64,000 nucleotides of DNA from Levilactobacillus wangkuiensis (GTDB taxonomy: Bacteria > Bacillota > Bacilli > Lactobacillales > Lactobacillaceae): contig NZ_BOLM01000012.1 in the NCBI RefSeq assembly GCF_016861605.1, positions 1-64,000 on the forward strand, in the 5' to 3' direction. Each line of letters opens with the position of its first letter. Positions within the stretch are counted from its first letter, which is position 1. A program made the position numbers and the translations under genes. Below are positions 26,195 to 36,190 of this stretch, piece by piece. The notes under the pieces are model-generated. The model saw nothing but the letters and a program-made list of their open reading frames with translations. It was not told where the DNA came from and made no database searches.

Positions 26195-26471
26195 CAGCTT
26201 GCAACAGTAAATAAATGGTATTTGTGAGATGTGGATTGGTTAGTTGTAAGGTGGCAACTGTGTTCATTCAGCTAGATATATTTTGAACTTTATGAAAAGA
26301 ATCCGCGACAATCAGCTGAAACCGGCATACAATGAGAGCGAAATCTGTTTTCTATTCGATTGTTTTCGTGCGAACGTTAGTCATTGTGGCATGAGAAATG
26401 TGTATTGAAATAAATACAGGTATAGGTGGGCCGGCGAACTGAAGTAACGTTAACTTAGATGGACCATGTTA

Positions 26472-26656
26472 GTGACCAGAGGTGGGCCAAGGTGATCAGC
26501 TGTGTCGATGGTCTTGGCTGGAGTTCTTTTCCAGCCTAGAGCATGGGACGACCTGAGAGACTGGTGATTTTCCAGGCTTTCAGGCGAGGTGGAGGACCGC
26601 TCCTCAGGCCGGAGCTGTGCCCCACAGCAGGGCACCTTGAGCCCATTGTTAGGAAC
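26472..26656 (+). repeat. R1 structured intergenic repeat
   Basis: Starts GTGACCAGAGG; hairpin 1 TTGGCTGGAG/TTCCAGCCTA; hairpin 2 CCTGAGAGACTGG/CCAGGCTTTCAGG; right end CCCCACAGCAGGG. The terminal helix is degenerate at its outer end. The interval 26195-26471 upstream is AT-rich with no ORF. Confidence 0.83.
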
Positions 26657-26748
26657 AATATAGGATAAGGTGAATCTTAGTTAGTTTTACGGCTGAATAA
26701 GTGGACCTTTGCAATTTAATGCTAGCTTAAAATGATAGGGCTAGTTTC

Positions 26749-26932
26749 AGCGACCAGAGGCGGGTCAAGTTGACCAGCTGTGTCGATGGCCTTAGCTGGG
26801 GTTCTTTCCCAGCTTAGCCCATGGGACGCCCTTTGAGACTTGGCTTTTAGGCTTTCAGGCGAGGTGGAGGACCGCTCCTCAGGCCGGAACCGTGCCCCAC
26901 AGCAGGGCTGCTTGAACCCGCCGCCGGGAGCG
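26749..26932 (+). repeat. R1 structured intergenic repeat, second copy in the same gap
   Basis: Hairpin 1 TTAGCTGGGG/CCCAGCTTAG; hairpin 2 around TTTGAGACTTGG; ends CCGCCGGGAGCG. Same orientation as the copy at 26472, 93 nt away. Confidence 0.83.
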
Positions 26933-26984
26933 AAAGTCGCACATGTTTTAAGATATGGATTTGATTTAAGAAGGGATGATGGGG

Positions 26985-27689
26985 ATGGAAGCGAGCTTGC
27001 AAGCAACCTTTGATGACGCCAAATACATCGTGTTTCTAACCGGCGCAGGCGTCTCGACGCCGTCGGGGATTCCAGATTACCGGTCGAAAAACGGCCTGTA
27101 CACGGGACACCGCAACGCCGAGTATTACCTGAGTCACGCCTGCCTGGTACAGGAGCCAGAGGTCTTTTATGATTACGTGAAGCAAAACCTGTACTATCCA
27201 GACGCCAAACCCAACGTCATTCATGAAAAACAGGCGGCCTTGACCCAGCAGGACCGGGCGATGGTGATTACGCAAAATATTGATAACCTGTATAACGTGG
27301 CCCACACCAAGCACTTGGTGGAATTTCACGGCAATATGTACCAGGTTCACTGTCAACTCTGCGGGGCGAAGGTCAGCTGGCAAGATTACTTGCGGGACCC
27401 GCACCACGATGTTGACGGTGGCTGGTTGCGACCAGACGTTGTGCTTTACGACGAGGGCCTCAACGAGCTGAATATTCAGCGGTCGGTTGCCGCGATGGGC
27501 CAGGCCGATTTGGTCGTGATTGTCGGGACCTCCATGCGGGTTTACCCGTTTGCCGGGCTCCTAGATTATCGTAATCAACAGGCCAAGGTAGTCGTGGTCA
27601 ACCAGGAACGCTTGAATTTAGGCTTTGACTACACGATGGTTCAGGCGGACGCTACTGAGTTCTTCAACGAACTCCAAGTTCGGGGGTAA
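26985..27689 (+). CDS. Sir2-family NAD-dependent protein deacylase
   Basis: About 234 residues; three in-frame ATGs (26976, 26979, 26985) follow AAGAAGGG, of which 26985 has the best spacing. Sirtuin motifs: GAGVSTPSGIPDYRS (NAD binding), TQNIDNL, catalytic His in VEFHGNM, VGTSMRVYP. It removes acyl groups from lysines using NAD. The zinc module keeps only the first Cys pair (CQLC); where the second pair is expected the sequence runs DPHHDVDGGWLRPDVV, so zinc binding is doubtful. Followed 4 nt later by a small membrane gene. Confidence 0.85.
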   Translation: MEASLQATFDDAKYIVFLTGAGVSTPSGIPDYRSKNGLYTGHRNAEYYLSHACLVQEPEVFYDYVKQNLYYPDAKPNVIHEKQAALTQQDRAMVITQNIDNLYNVAHTKHLVEFHGNMYQVHCQLCGAKVSWQDYLRDPHHDVDGGWLRPDVVLYDEGLNELNIQRSVAAMGQADLVVIVGTSMRVYPFAGLLDYRNQQAKVVVVNQERLNLGFDYTMVQADATEFFNELQVRG

Positions 27690-27693
27690 GCCG

Positions 27694-28020
27694 ATGACGC
27701 ATCAAGAAGTAATCCATCAACTACACGGGCTGGTGAGGCGTTTGCGTTGGCTAAACGTGCTCCAGCTGATTCCAGATACGTTGGTCATCTACGGGATTCT
27801 CCAGCTGGCCTTTAGCGGGCAAATCGTCACGCTGTTTGAAGCGAGCTTTTCTCGCAACCAGGCGGTCCTCGTGACGGTGCTCTTTGCGCTGATTGACCTC
27901 TGTGTGACTGGGATTCGTTACAATGACCGGGTTGCGGGGAAGCGGCTGATCAGCCAACTGAGCGGACGCCTGACTACCCCTGAAGCCGAATTGATTAAGA
28001 AGTTTGAACGTTTTAAGTAA
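27694..28020 (+). CDS. Hypothetical two-helix membrane protein
   Basis: 108 residues from ATG 27694, 4 nt after the sirtuin stop, inside an operon. Two hydrophobic segments (about 21-43 and 58-77; the second contains FALIDLCVTGI), a basic loop and a charged C-terminus (PEAELIKKFERFK). No family recognised. Translation is probably coupled to the sirtuin gene (GGGGGTAAG upstream). Confidence 0.6.
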   Translation: MTHQEVIHQLHGLVRRLRWLNVLQLIPDTLVIYGILQLAFSGQIVTLFEASFSRNQAVLVTVLFALIDLCVTGIRYNDRVAGKRLISQLSGRLTTPEAELIKKFERFK

Positions 28021-28033
28021 GGAGTGGTTTGGC

Positions 28034-28879
28034 ATGATTACCATTGGGTTGACCACCTGGACGGAGCATCCGGCATTAATTGGCGGCGATACGCGACCCG
28101 TCACGTTACCGGAGTATGCGGGGCATTTTCCAGTCGTTGAGCTGGATACGCCGTTCTACGGGATTCCCCGCCAGAGCACGATTGAGAAGTGGCAAGCGGC
28201 CGTGCCGGATGGGTTTCAATACATTTTGAAGGCCAATCAGGTCATGACCCGGCACGACCGGGATGAAACGTTGCCTGAAACCGAGCGAAATCTAGCCTTT
28301 GATCAGTTTCGCACGGCGATTCAGCCACTGGTTGCACACCAGAAATTGTTGACGGTGCTCTTCCAGTTTCCGCCGTTCTTTAACCGGACGACGGCAAACA
28401 TCGAATACTTGCGGCAGGTCCGCGTGCTGATGGGCAATTTGCCCGTCGCCGTGGAGTTCCGCAGCCCCAGTTGGTTTGCGACGCCGGAGATGAGCGCAGA
28501 TGTGTTGGCCTACCTGAAGTCGTTGCGGTTCACCAACGTGACGACCGACGAGCCGCACAATCTAAACGACGGGATTCCCCTGGATGAGACCGTGACGACA
28601 CCTGAGCTGGCGATGGTTCGGCTGCACGGCCGTAACGCCGAGGGCTGGTTTAATCAGGGCCAGAATTGGCGGAAGACCCGCACCCTCTATCACTATTCGG
28701 AAGAGGAGCTGCAGGACTTTGCGGCCATGGTCAAGCGCTTAGACCAGCAGGCCAAAGACGTCTGTGTGATTTTTAACAACAACGCGGGTCGTGACGCCGC
28801 TCCCAATGCTCAGCGACTCCAAGAAATCTTGGACCTGCACTGGCAAAATTTGGCGCCACAACAATTGGATCTATTTTAA
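28034..28879 (+). CDS. DUF72 (YecE-family) protein
   Basis: 281 residues from ATG 28034 with AAGGAGTGG upstream. TIM-barrel-like DUF72 family: MITIGLTTWTEHP at the N-terminus, VVELDTPFYGIPRQSTIEKW, LFQFPPFF, VAVEFRSPSWF, VRLHGRN and VIFNNNAG near the C-terminus. The family is widespread and uncharacterised; a nuclease or sugar-metabolism role has been suggested from fold only. Last gene of the sirtuin run; terminator follows. Confidence 0.85.
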   Translation: MITIGLTTWTEHPALIGGDTRPVTLPEYAGHFPVVELDTPFYGIPRQSTIEKWQAAVPDGFQYILKANQVMTRHDRDETLPETERNLAFDQFRTAIQPLVAHQKLLTVLFQFPPFFNRTTANIEYLRQVRVLMGNLPVAVEFRSPSWFATPEMSADVLAYLKSLRFTNVTTDEPHNLNDGIPLDETVTTPELAMVRLHGRNAEGWFNQGQNWRKTRTLYHYSEEELQDFAAMVKRLDQQAKDVCVIFNNNAGRDAAPNAQRLQEILDLHWQNLAPQQLDLF

Positions 28880-28898
28880 CTGAACGAGTGAAACGAGC

Positions 28899-28940
28899 GA
28901 GTACGCAACTGAGTGAATCGGTTGGGTACTTTTGTCTTTT
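28899..28940 (+). terminator. Putative terminator after the DUF72 gene
   Basis: AGTACGCAACTGA pairs imperfectly with TCGGTTGGGTACT, followed by a T-rich tract. Confidence 0.6.
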
Positions 28941-28997
28941 TCATTGGGTAGTTTCACCACAAAATCCTGGGTTAGCGCTATGGCTAAACCGGGGTTT

Positions 28998-29007
28998 ATG
29001 CTATACT
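28998..29007 (+). promoter_or_regulatory. Extended -10 promoter of metG
   Basis: TGCTATACT (TGn plus TATACT at 29002-29007), 73 nt before the metG start. The GGTTAGC/GGCTAAACC inverted repeat just upstream could be an operator or a terminator remnant. No T-box is present. Confidence 0.45.
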
Positions 29008-29052
29008 TGATTAGAATTTATCATGAATTTTAACCCGATAATAACGGAATAA

Positions 29053-31116
<2,064 letters not shown>

Positions 31117-31138
31117 GGTTACGTTTTAGTTGCTTGCC

Positions 31139-31324
31139 GCGCCTCCGGGCCGGTGAAAATGGGCCGTGACGCTGTGGGCGCGCGTCTGAAGCCTGAGAAG
31201 CGGTCTTCAGACTTACTTTGAGCCGGAGTTCACGTCTCAAAGATAGCAGTTGCCTAAGCGGTAAACCGCTAAGGCAACTCCCACGGCTGAGCTCATTTTC
31301 ACCAGCCCTGCGGCTGACATGGTG
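31139..31324 (+). repeat. R2 structured intergenic repeat
   Basis: Basal helix GGCCGGTGAAAATGGGC / GCTCATTTTCACCAGCC; hairpin A GTCTGAAGCC..GGTCTTCAGAC; hairpin B CTTTGAGCC..GTCTCAAAG; hairpin C GTTGCCTAAGCG/CGCTAAGGCAAC; then CCCACGGCTGAG. Confidence 0.88.
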
Positions 31325-31420
31325 TTAACCCGTATCGCGCTGACGTAGATGTTGGCAATGGTAGGATGGCATTGTCAACACACCACATGTAACTTGTGGG
31401 GCGCTAGACGGTATGGATTA

Positions 31421-31560
31421 GTTCCAGTCTGTGAAGTGGGCTTCCACCTCAACTTTGAGCCTGAGAAGCGGTCACAAAGGTTGTCCCATGGGCTAAGCTG
31501 AGAAAATCACTCAGCTAAGGCCATCGACACAGCTGGTCACTTTGGCCCGCCTCTGGTCAC
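31421..31560 (-). repeat. R1 repeat lacking its right end
   Basis: Reverse-oriented R1: CCACCTCAACTTTGAG, GCCTGAGAAGCGGTC, GTCCCATG, hairpin TAAGCTGAG/CTCAGCTAAG, CCATCGACACAGCTGG, CGCCTCTGGTCAC. The outer GTTCCCGGCGGCGG part is missing. Confidence 0.78.
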
Positions 31561-31572
31561 TAACATTGACTG

Positions 31573-31690
31573 CGTGGCTCATTTTCACCAGCCCTGCGGC
31601 TGACATGGTGTTAACCCGTAGATCACTGACGTCGTGTTGACAATGGTACATGATACCGTCAGCATGCCACATGTAGTTTGTGGGTTGGTA
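31573..31690 (+). repeat. Direct duplication of the R2 3' half and its downstream flank
   Basis: GCTCATTTTCACCAGCC and GGCTGACATGGTGTTAACCCGTA recur here after first appearing at 31291-31334, and the following sequence down to a CCACATGTARYTTGTGGG motif is also repeated in diverged form (31381-31400 and about 31664-31683). The R1 fragment lies between the two copies. 31691-31825 shows nothing further except the leader of tatD. Confidence 0.7.
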
Positions 31691-31831
31691 GCAGTAATAC
31701 CGGTAGCCAGTAGGGGTAACACTTCACACAAACCAAATAAAACCATAACCAAAACGTGGGCGGCGGATCGATGAGACGCCGGCTGCGTTTTGTTCGTTTA
31801 ATCAATCAAATTAGGGTAAAGGAGAATGACG

Positions 31832-32611
31832 ATGAAAATCTTTGATTCGCATACACATTTGAACAGCGAAGAGTTCATCAATGATGTGCCTGGCTTTTTG
31901 AAACGGGCTGCCGATTTGGGTGTCGTCAAGATGACCAATATCGGATCGAACACACAGCTGAACGCCGATGCCATCAAGTTGGCCCACCAGTATCCGCAGC
32001 TGTACGCCGCCGTTGGTTGGCACCCCGAAGATTCCAAGAACTACGATGCCGCAGCTGAGAAATTGTTGGAAGAACAGCTTGCCGATGACCGGGTCGTTGC
32101 GCTGGGTGAAATTGGGTTGGACTATCACTGGGACACGTCGCCACGGGATGTGCAGCGGAAGGTCTTTGCCCGGCAGATTGCCATTGCCAAGGAAGTGGGC
32201 AAGCCAATCGCCGTGCACAACCGGGATGCCTTTGAAGACACCTACCAAATCATCAAGGACGCCGACATCAGTGAAATTGGGGGCGTCATGCATAGTTTTA
32301 ATGGTGACCCCGAATGGCTGAAGAAGTTCCTTGACTTGGGGATGCACATCTCGTATTCTGGCGTTGCTAGCTTCAAGAACGCCCACGAGGTCCACGACGC
32401 CGTTCGCGCGACGCCACTGGACGTCATGATGGTCGAGACCGACGCGCCTTACCTGACGCCGGAACCACACCGCGGCGAGCAGAACGAGCCTGGTTTCACC
32501 CGCTACACGGTGGAAGCCATTGCTAAGGAACGCGAGACCACGCCGGAAGAAATTGCGGCCGCCACGTTTAAGAACGCAGAGGAGTTTTACAAAATTAATG
32601 AAAAAGATTAA
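31832..32611 (+). CDS. tatD: TatD-family metal-dependent deoxyribonuclease
   Basis: 259 residues; ATG 31832 fits AAAGGAG (31818-31824) better than ATG 31826. Amidohydrolase-like TIM barrel: metal ligands in FDSHTHL at the N-terminus, GEIGLDYHW, PIAVHNRDA, GGVMHSFNG and MVETDAPYLTP. Family members are Mg-dependent 3'-5' DNases involved in DNA repair or turnover. The stop overlaps the rnmV start by 14 nt; the tatD-rnmV-rsmA order is conserved in Firmicutes. Confidence 0.92.
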   Translation: MKIFDSHTHLNSEEFINDVPGFLKRAADLGVVKMTNIGSNTQLNADAIKLAHQYPQLYAAVGWHPEDSKNYDAAAEKLLEEQLADDRVVALGEIGLDYHWDTSPRDVQRKVFARQIAIAKEVGKPIAVHNRDAFEDTYQIIKDADISEIGGVMHSFNGDPEWLKKFLDLGMHISYSGVASFKNAHEVHDAVRATPLDVMMVETDAPYLTPEPHRGEQNEPGFTRYTVEAIAKERETTPEEIAAATFKNAEEFYKINEKD

Positions 32612-33161
32612 AGAGGTCCTCGTCGTTGAGGGCAAAGATGATACCAAACAAATCAATCGCGCAGTCAACGCCGACACCATTGAAACCCGGGGCTCCGCGA
32701 TTGATGAGGACACGTTAGCCTTGATTCAAAAATTAGCGGATCAACGCGGCATTATTATTTTCACCGACCCAGATTTTTCTGGGGAAAAGATTCGCAAGAT
32801 TGTGGCCGAGGCGGTGCCGAATGCTAAGCACGCCTTCCTCCCCAAGAAGGAGGGGCGTCCGGACAAGGCCGGTGGCTCGTTAGGGGTGGAGCACGCCAGT
32901 CCCGAAGCCATTCGGGCAGCATTGGACCACGTTTACACGGAGACGACCGCTGCACCAACCCTGATTACCCACGAAGACCTGCTGGCCGCTGGCTTGATTG
33001 GTGGCGCAGGCGCCAAGGAACGCCGAGAACAGCTGGGCGAGCTGTTACAGATTGGTTACGTGAATGGGAAGCAGCTCGAGAAAAGACTGCGGATGTTTGG
33101 GATTCAGCCGGCTGATTTTGCGGCCGCCCTCAAGCAGGTGCGCGCAAAGGAGGATAAATAA
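32598..33161 (+). CDS. rnmV: Ribonuclease M5
   Basis: 187 residues from ATG 32598, inside the end of tatD (translational coupling). TOPRIM domain: VLVVEGKDDTKQI (catalytic Glu) and FTDPDFSGEKIR (DxD-type). RNase M5 matures the 5S rRNA precursor, the same kind of RNA that is encoded at the start of this window. C-terminal part has the RNase M5 helical domain (LLAAGLIGGAGAKERREQLGELL). Confidence 0.93.
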   Translation: MKKIKEVLVVEGKDDTKQINRAVNADTIETRGSAIDEDTLALIQKLADQRGIIIFTDPDFSGEKIRKIVAEAVPNAKHAFLPKKEGRPDKAGGSLGVEHASPEAIRAALDHVYTETTAAPTLITHEDLLAAGLIGGAGAKERREQLGELLQIGYVNGKQLEKRLRMFGIQPADFAAALKQVRAKEDK

Positions 33162-34051
33162 TGATGAATGAAGTACCTGAAATTGGGTCACCAGCACGGA
33201 CAAAGGCGATTTTGAACCGGTACCATCTGGTTGCGAAGAAGAGTCTGGGGCAGAATTTCCTGTCCGACCTCAACATCTTGCGGAACATTGTGGCCGCCGG
33301 GGACGTGACTGAACAAGACAACGTCATTGAAATTGGTCCCGGGATCGGTGCTCTGACGGAACAGATCGCCAAACGGGCCCACAAGGTCGTCGCCTTTGAA
33401 ATTGACGAAAACCTGTTGCCAGTCCTGGACGAGACGCTGATGGATTACCACAACGTCAAAGTCATCAACCAGGATATCCTGAAGGCCAACCTACCCGAGG
33501 TCGTGGCAGCTGAATTTGAGCCGGGCCATCCCCTGAAGCTGGTCGCCAACCTGCCATACTACATCACGACCCCCATCCTGATGGGGGTGCTCCAAAGCAC
33601 AGTGGACTTTGACGCCATCGTGGTCATGATGCAGGCCGAGGTGGCCGATCGGTTGGTCGCAGAACCCGGGACGAAGGCTTACGGGTCCTTGTCCGTGGTC
33701 ATGCAGTACCGGGCGCACGTTGAGGTTGCCTTTAACGTGCCGCGCACGGCCTTCATTCCACAACCGAACGTTGATTCCGCTATCATTCGCTTAACGCCGC
33801 GGGAGCCGTTACCAGTTAATCCGTACGAAGACAAAGCCCTGTTTAGTTTTGTTAAGGGATGCTTTGCGCATCGGCGGAAATCCTTGTGGAACAATTTGCA
33901 AGGTATCTTCGGCAAGCAACCGGAAGTCCGCGAACGAATTGAATCAGTCTTAAATGAAACCAAAATTTCGCGTCAGCTACGGCCAGAACGCTTAACGCTG
34001 ATAAATTTCATCGAATTAACCAACGCTTTCCACAATGAAGGGCTTATGTAA
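33161..34051 (+). CDS. rsmA: 16S rRNA dimethyladenosine transferase
   Basis: 296 residues (KsgA). SAM-binding GPGIGALTEQIAKRA, acidic loop FEIDENLLPVL, catalytic NLPYYITTPI, FIPQPNVDSAI. It dimethylates the two adjacent adenines of the 16S rRNA helix 45 loop. The ATG shares one base with the rnmV stop; AAAGGAGG upstream. Confidence 0.95.
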   Translation: MMNEVPEIGSPARTKAILNRYHLVAKKSLGQNFLSDLNILRNIVAAGDVTEQDNVIEIGPGIGALTEQIAKRAHKVVAFEIDENLLPVLDETLMDYHNVKVINQDILKANLPEVVAAEFEPGHPLKLVANLPYYITTPILMGVLQSTVDFDAIVVMMQAEVADRLVAEPGTKAYGSLSVVMQYRAHVEVAFNVPRTAFIPQPNVDSAIIRLTPREPLPVNPYEDKALFSFVKGCFAHRRKSLWNNLQGIFGKQPEVRERIESVLNETKISRQLRPERLTLINFIELTNAFHNEGLM

Positions 34052-34071
34052 CCCTTACCAACTGTGGATTC

Positions 34072-34138
34072 TTGCGGTTTGGCAGCGGTTGTGGTATAAT
34101 TTGCAATTTCTGTGAAACGGTGCTATAATTGTTTCACA
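34072..34138 (+). promoter_or_regulatory. Tandem promoters and inverted repeat upstream of veg
   Basis: P1: TTGCGG at 34072-34077, 17 nt, TATAAT at 34095-34100. P2: TTGCAA at 34101-34106, 17 nt, TATAAT at 34124-34129. A perfect 8-bp inverted repeat TGTGAAAC (34111-34118) / GTTTCACA (34131-34138) brackets the P2 -10 box, so it may be an operator. Confidence 0.75.
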
Positions 34139-34150
34139 GAGGTGAAGTGC

Positions 34151-34390
34151 ATGCCAACAAGTTTAGCGAACATTAAGAACAAACTGGACGATCGTATCGG
34201 CGAAAAGTTGATGGTGATTGCCCAGGCCGGTCGTAAGAAAACGACAGAGCGGCATGGAATTCTTCGGGAAACCTATCCAGCCGTTTTCGTGGTGGATTTA
34301 GACCAAAACGAAAATTCGTTCGAACGGGTTTCATACAGCTATACCGATATTTTAACTAAAAACATCGAAGTTGACTTTGATGAACAATAA
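34151..34390 (+). CDS. veg: Veg family protein
   Basis: 79 residues from ATG 34151, AGAGGTGAAG upstream. The short beta-barrel-like protein (KLDDRIGEKLMVIAQAGRKKT ... HGILRETYPAVFVVDLD) is the Veg family. In Bacillus subtilis Veg stimulates biofilm formation through the SinR/SlrR system; lactobacilli lack that circuit, so the role here is open. Strong double promoter suggests high expression. The conserved position between rsmA and ispE supports the call. Confidence 0.9.
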   Translation: MPTSLANIKNKLDDRIGEKLMVIAQAGRKKTTERHGILRETYPAVFVVDLDQNENSFERVSYSYTDILTKNIEVDFDEQ

Positions 34391-34445
34391 TTGGGCCAAT
34401 TAGGCCTTTTTATTTTGCCCAGTTTTTTCGGACTGACCTGACCAT

Positions 34446-34518
34446 AAAGAGTGTGTCAAGGCCGGTAGTGGCGCTTAACCCCGCTAACTACTTGGCTTTT
34501 GACACACTCTTTTTATTT
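34446..34518 (+). terminator. Terminator between veg and ispE
   Basis: AAAGAGTGTGTCAA pairs with TTGACACACTCTTT across a long, partly paired loop, followed by T-rich sequence; A-run on the other side. Confidence 0.85.
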
Positions 34519-34599
34519 TGGCTAAAACCATAGTATAATAGGCTTAATTAGAATTACGAGAACGGTAGGCAACCTACCTAGTAGAATTCAGGTGAGCAC

Positions 34600-35454
34600 A
34601 TGCAACTGATTGAAAAGGCGCCAGCTAAGATAAACCTCGGGCTCGACACCCCGTACCACCATCAGGATGGGGCAGAGGAGTGGAACATGGTCATGACGTC
34701 CGTGGACTTGGCCGACTATGTCGAAATTCAAACGTTAACCAAGCACAAACGCATCCGGGTCGCTTCGGATAGCGGCTTTTTACCAAATGATCAGCGGAAC
34801 CTAGCCTTTCAGGCCGCCCATTTGCTGCAAACAAACTACCACATTGATGAGGGGGTCAATATTCGCATCAAGAAAAATATTCCGGTGGCGGCCGGTTTGG
34901 GTGGTGGATCATCGGATGCCGCCGCGGTCCTACGCGGATTGAATCAGGCCTGGTCGTTGGGCCTGAGCTGGCAGGAACTGGCCGAGTTAGGTCTCCAGAT
35001 TGACTCCGACGTACCGTACTGTGTTTACGGGCGGACGGCCCACGTGCGCGGGCGGGGCGAGCGAATCACCCCGCTGTCCAAGCTACCGGCGGCCTGGGTC
35101 ATTTTGGCCAAGCCCAAGGTGAGTGTTTCCACGCCGACGATTTTGCAGCAGATTCGCTACGATAACCTGGAACACCCGGATATTGAGGCGCTACTGCGAG
35201 CCGTTCGGGATCAGGATATCGATGGGATGTGTGCGGTCATGGGCAATGCATTGGAACCGCTCACAGCACACCGTTACCCCGAAATCACCCAGTTGAAGCA
35301 ACAGATGATGAAGTTCGGCGCAGATGCCGCGCAAATGAGTGGCACGGGGCCCACGGTCTTTGGCCTGTGTAGCAAGCAGTCACGCGCCCAACGGGTCTTT
35401 AACGGCATGAAAGGGTTCTGTCGTGAAGTGTATTTGGTGCGGCCGTTGCCTTAG
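34600..35454 (+). CDS. ispE: IspE-type GHMP kinase (4-diphosphocytidyl-2-C-methyl-D-erythritol kinase homologue)
   Basis: 284 residues. GHMP kinase fold: EKAPAKINLGLD at the N-terminus, ATP-binding PVAAGLGGGSSDAAAVLRGLN, Asp in LQIDSDVPYCVYG, and C-terminal AAQMSGTGPTVFG. By sequence it is IspE, an enzyme of the methylerythritol-phosphate pathway, yet the window also carries mvaA of the mevalonate pathway. Lactobacilli often keep ispE without the rest of the MEP pathway, so its real substrate is uncertain. TATAAT at 34534-34539 may be its -10. Confidence 0.9.
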   Translation: MQLIEKAPAKINLGLDTPYHHQDGAEEWNMVMTSVDLADYVEIQTLTKHKRIRVASDSGFLPNDQRNLAFQAAHLLQTNYHIDEGVNIRIKKNIPVAAGLGGGSSDAAAVLRGLNQAWSLGLSWQELAELGLQIDSDVPYCVYGRTAHVRGRGERITPLSKLPAAWVILAKPKVSVSTPTILQQIRYDNLEHPDIEALLRAVRDQDIDGMCAVMGNALEPLTAHRYPEITQLKQQMMKFGADAAQMSGTGPTVFGLCSKQSRAQRVFNGMKGFCREVYLVRPLP

Positions 35455-35575
35455 TTGCTTTAGGGATTAGTTGTTTCTTTTTTAAGTGAATTGCTGGTCA
35501 TTTAGTACGGGCTATTTTGTTTAGGTTTGAGAACCTGCGTGTGCTATATTGAATGCTAGGGAGGCGAAGCTGGTC

Positions 35576-36142
35576 ATGAAACTTAAAGAAATATATTCAT
35601 CTGATTTTATCAATCAGTTTGGTGACAATGCTGACGGCTTTGGTCAATTATTATTGCTTCCCTCTTCTCCGTACATTGACTTAAAAAGAATTGCGGAATT
35701 ACTTGGCATTAAACTCAATTATGTCCACTTACCAGATAACCATTCTGGGGAGTTTGACGAAGCTAATCAAACGATTAGAATCAATCAAAAGCATCCTGCC
35801 ACACGCAATCGATTTACAATTGCCCATGAAATTGGTCATGATATTTTAGGCCATCATGGGATTTCGCTACGTTCAACTGCTCTCGGTTCTTATGAAAGTG
35901 TCTTAGAGAAAAGTAATGAGATGGCGGCGAATAACTTTGCAGCGACTTTATTAATGCCTAGAAAGTTATTGGTGAAATTAGTGAATGAAACAATCAACCG
36001 ACTTGAGCTAGATGATGCTGGGTTAACAAAGCAGCAAGTTGATGAAGTTACTAAAATCATTTCTCGAGAGTTGGCGGTATCTGGGGAGACCATGACCTAT
36101 CGTCTTCAAAACGTCAGAATGTTTGTGAAGATGGATGACTAA
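35576..36142 (+). CDS. ImmA/IrrE-type metallopeptidase
   Basis: 188 residues from ATG 35576 (GGGAGG upstream; an ATG at 35549 is also in frame but has no ribosome site). H84-E-I-G-H88 in TIAHEIGHDILGHHG is the COG2856 zincin motif; NEMAANNFAATLLMPRKLL follows, with the third ligand Glu (NEMAANNFAA). ImmA-type proteases cleave XRE repressors in mobile elements; IrrE/PprI acts in DNA-damage response. No XRE partner gene is adjacent. The gene is visibly more AT-rich than its neighbours, suggesting acquisition by transfer. Confidence 0.8.
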   Translation: MKLKEIYSSDFINQFGDNADGFGQLLLLPSSPYIDLKRIAELLGIKLNYVHLPDNHSGEFDEANQTIRINQKHPATRNRFTIAHEIGHDILGHHGISLRSTALGSYESVLEKSNEMAANNFAATLLMPRKLLVKLVNETINRLELDDAGLTKQQVDEVTKIISRELAVSGETMTYRLQNVRMFVKMDD

Positions 36143-36190
36143 GGAAATATTGAGCCAACAGAAAGTTTAAATCGTTAGGAGCGAAGAGCC

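Noticed and set aside
31139-31690. Insertion sequence remnant between metG and tatD
   Set aside because: No transposase fragment in any frame; the region consists of R1/R2 repeat parts.
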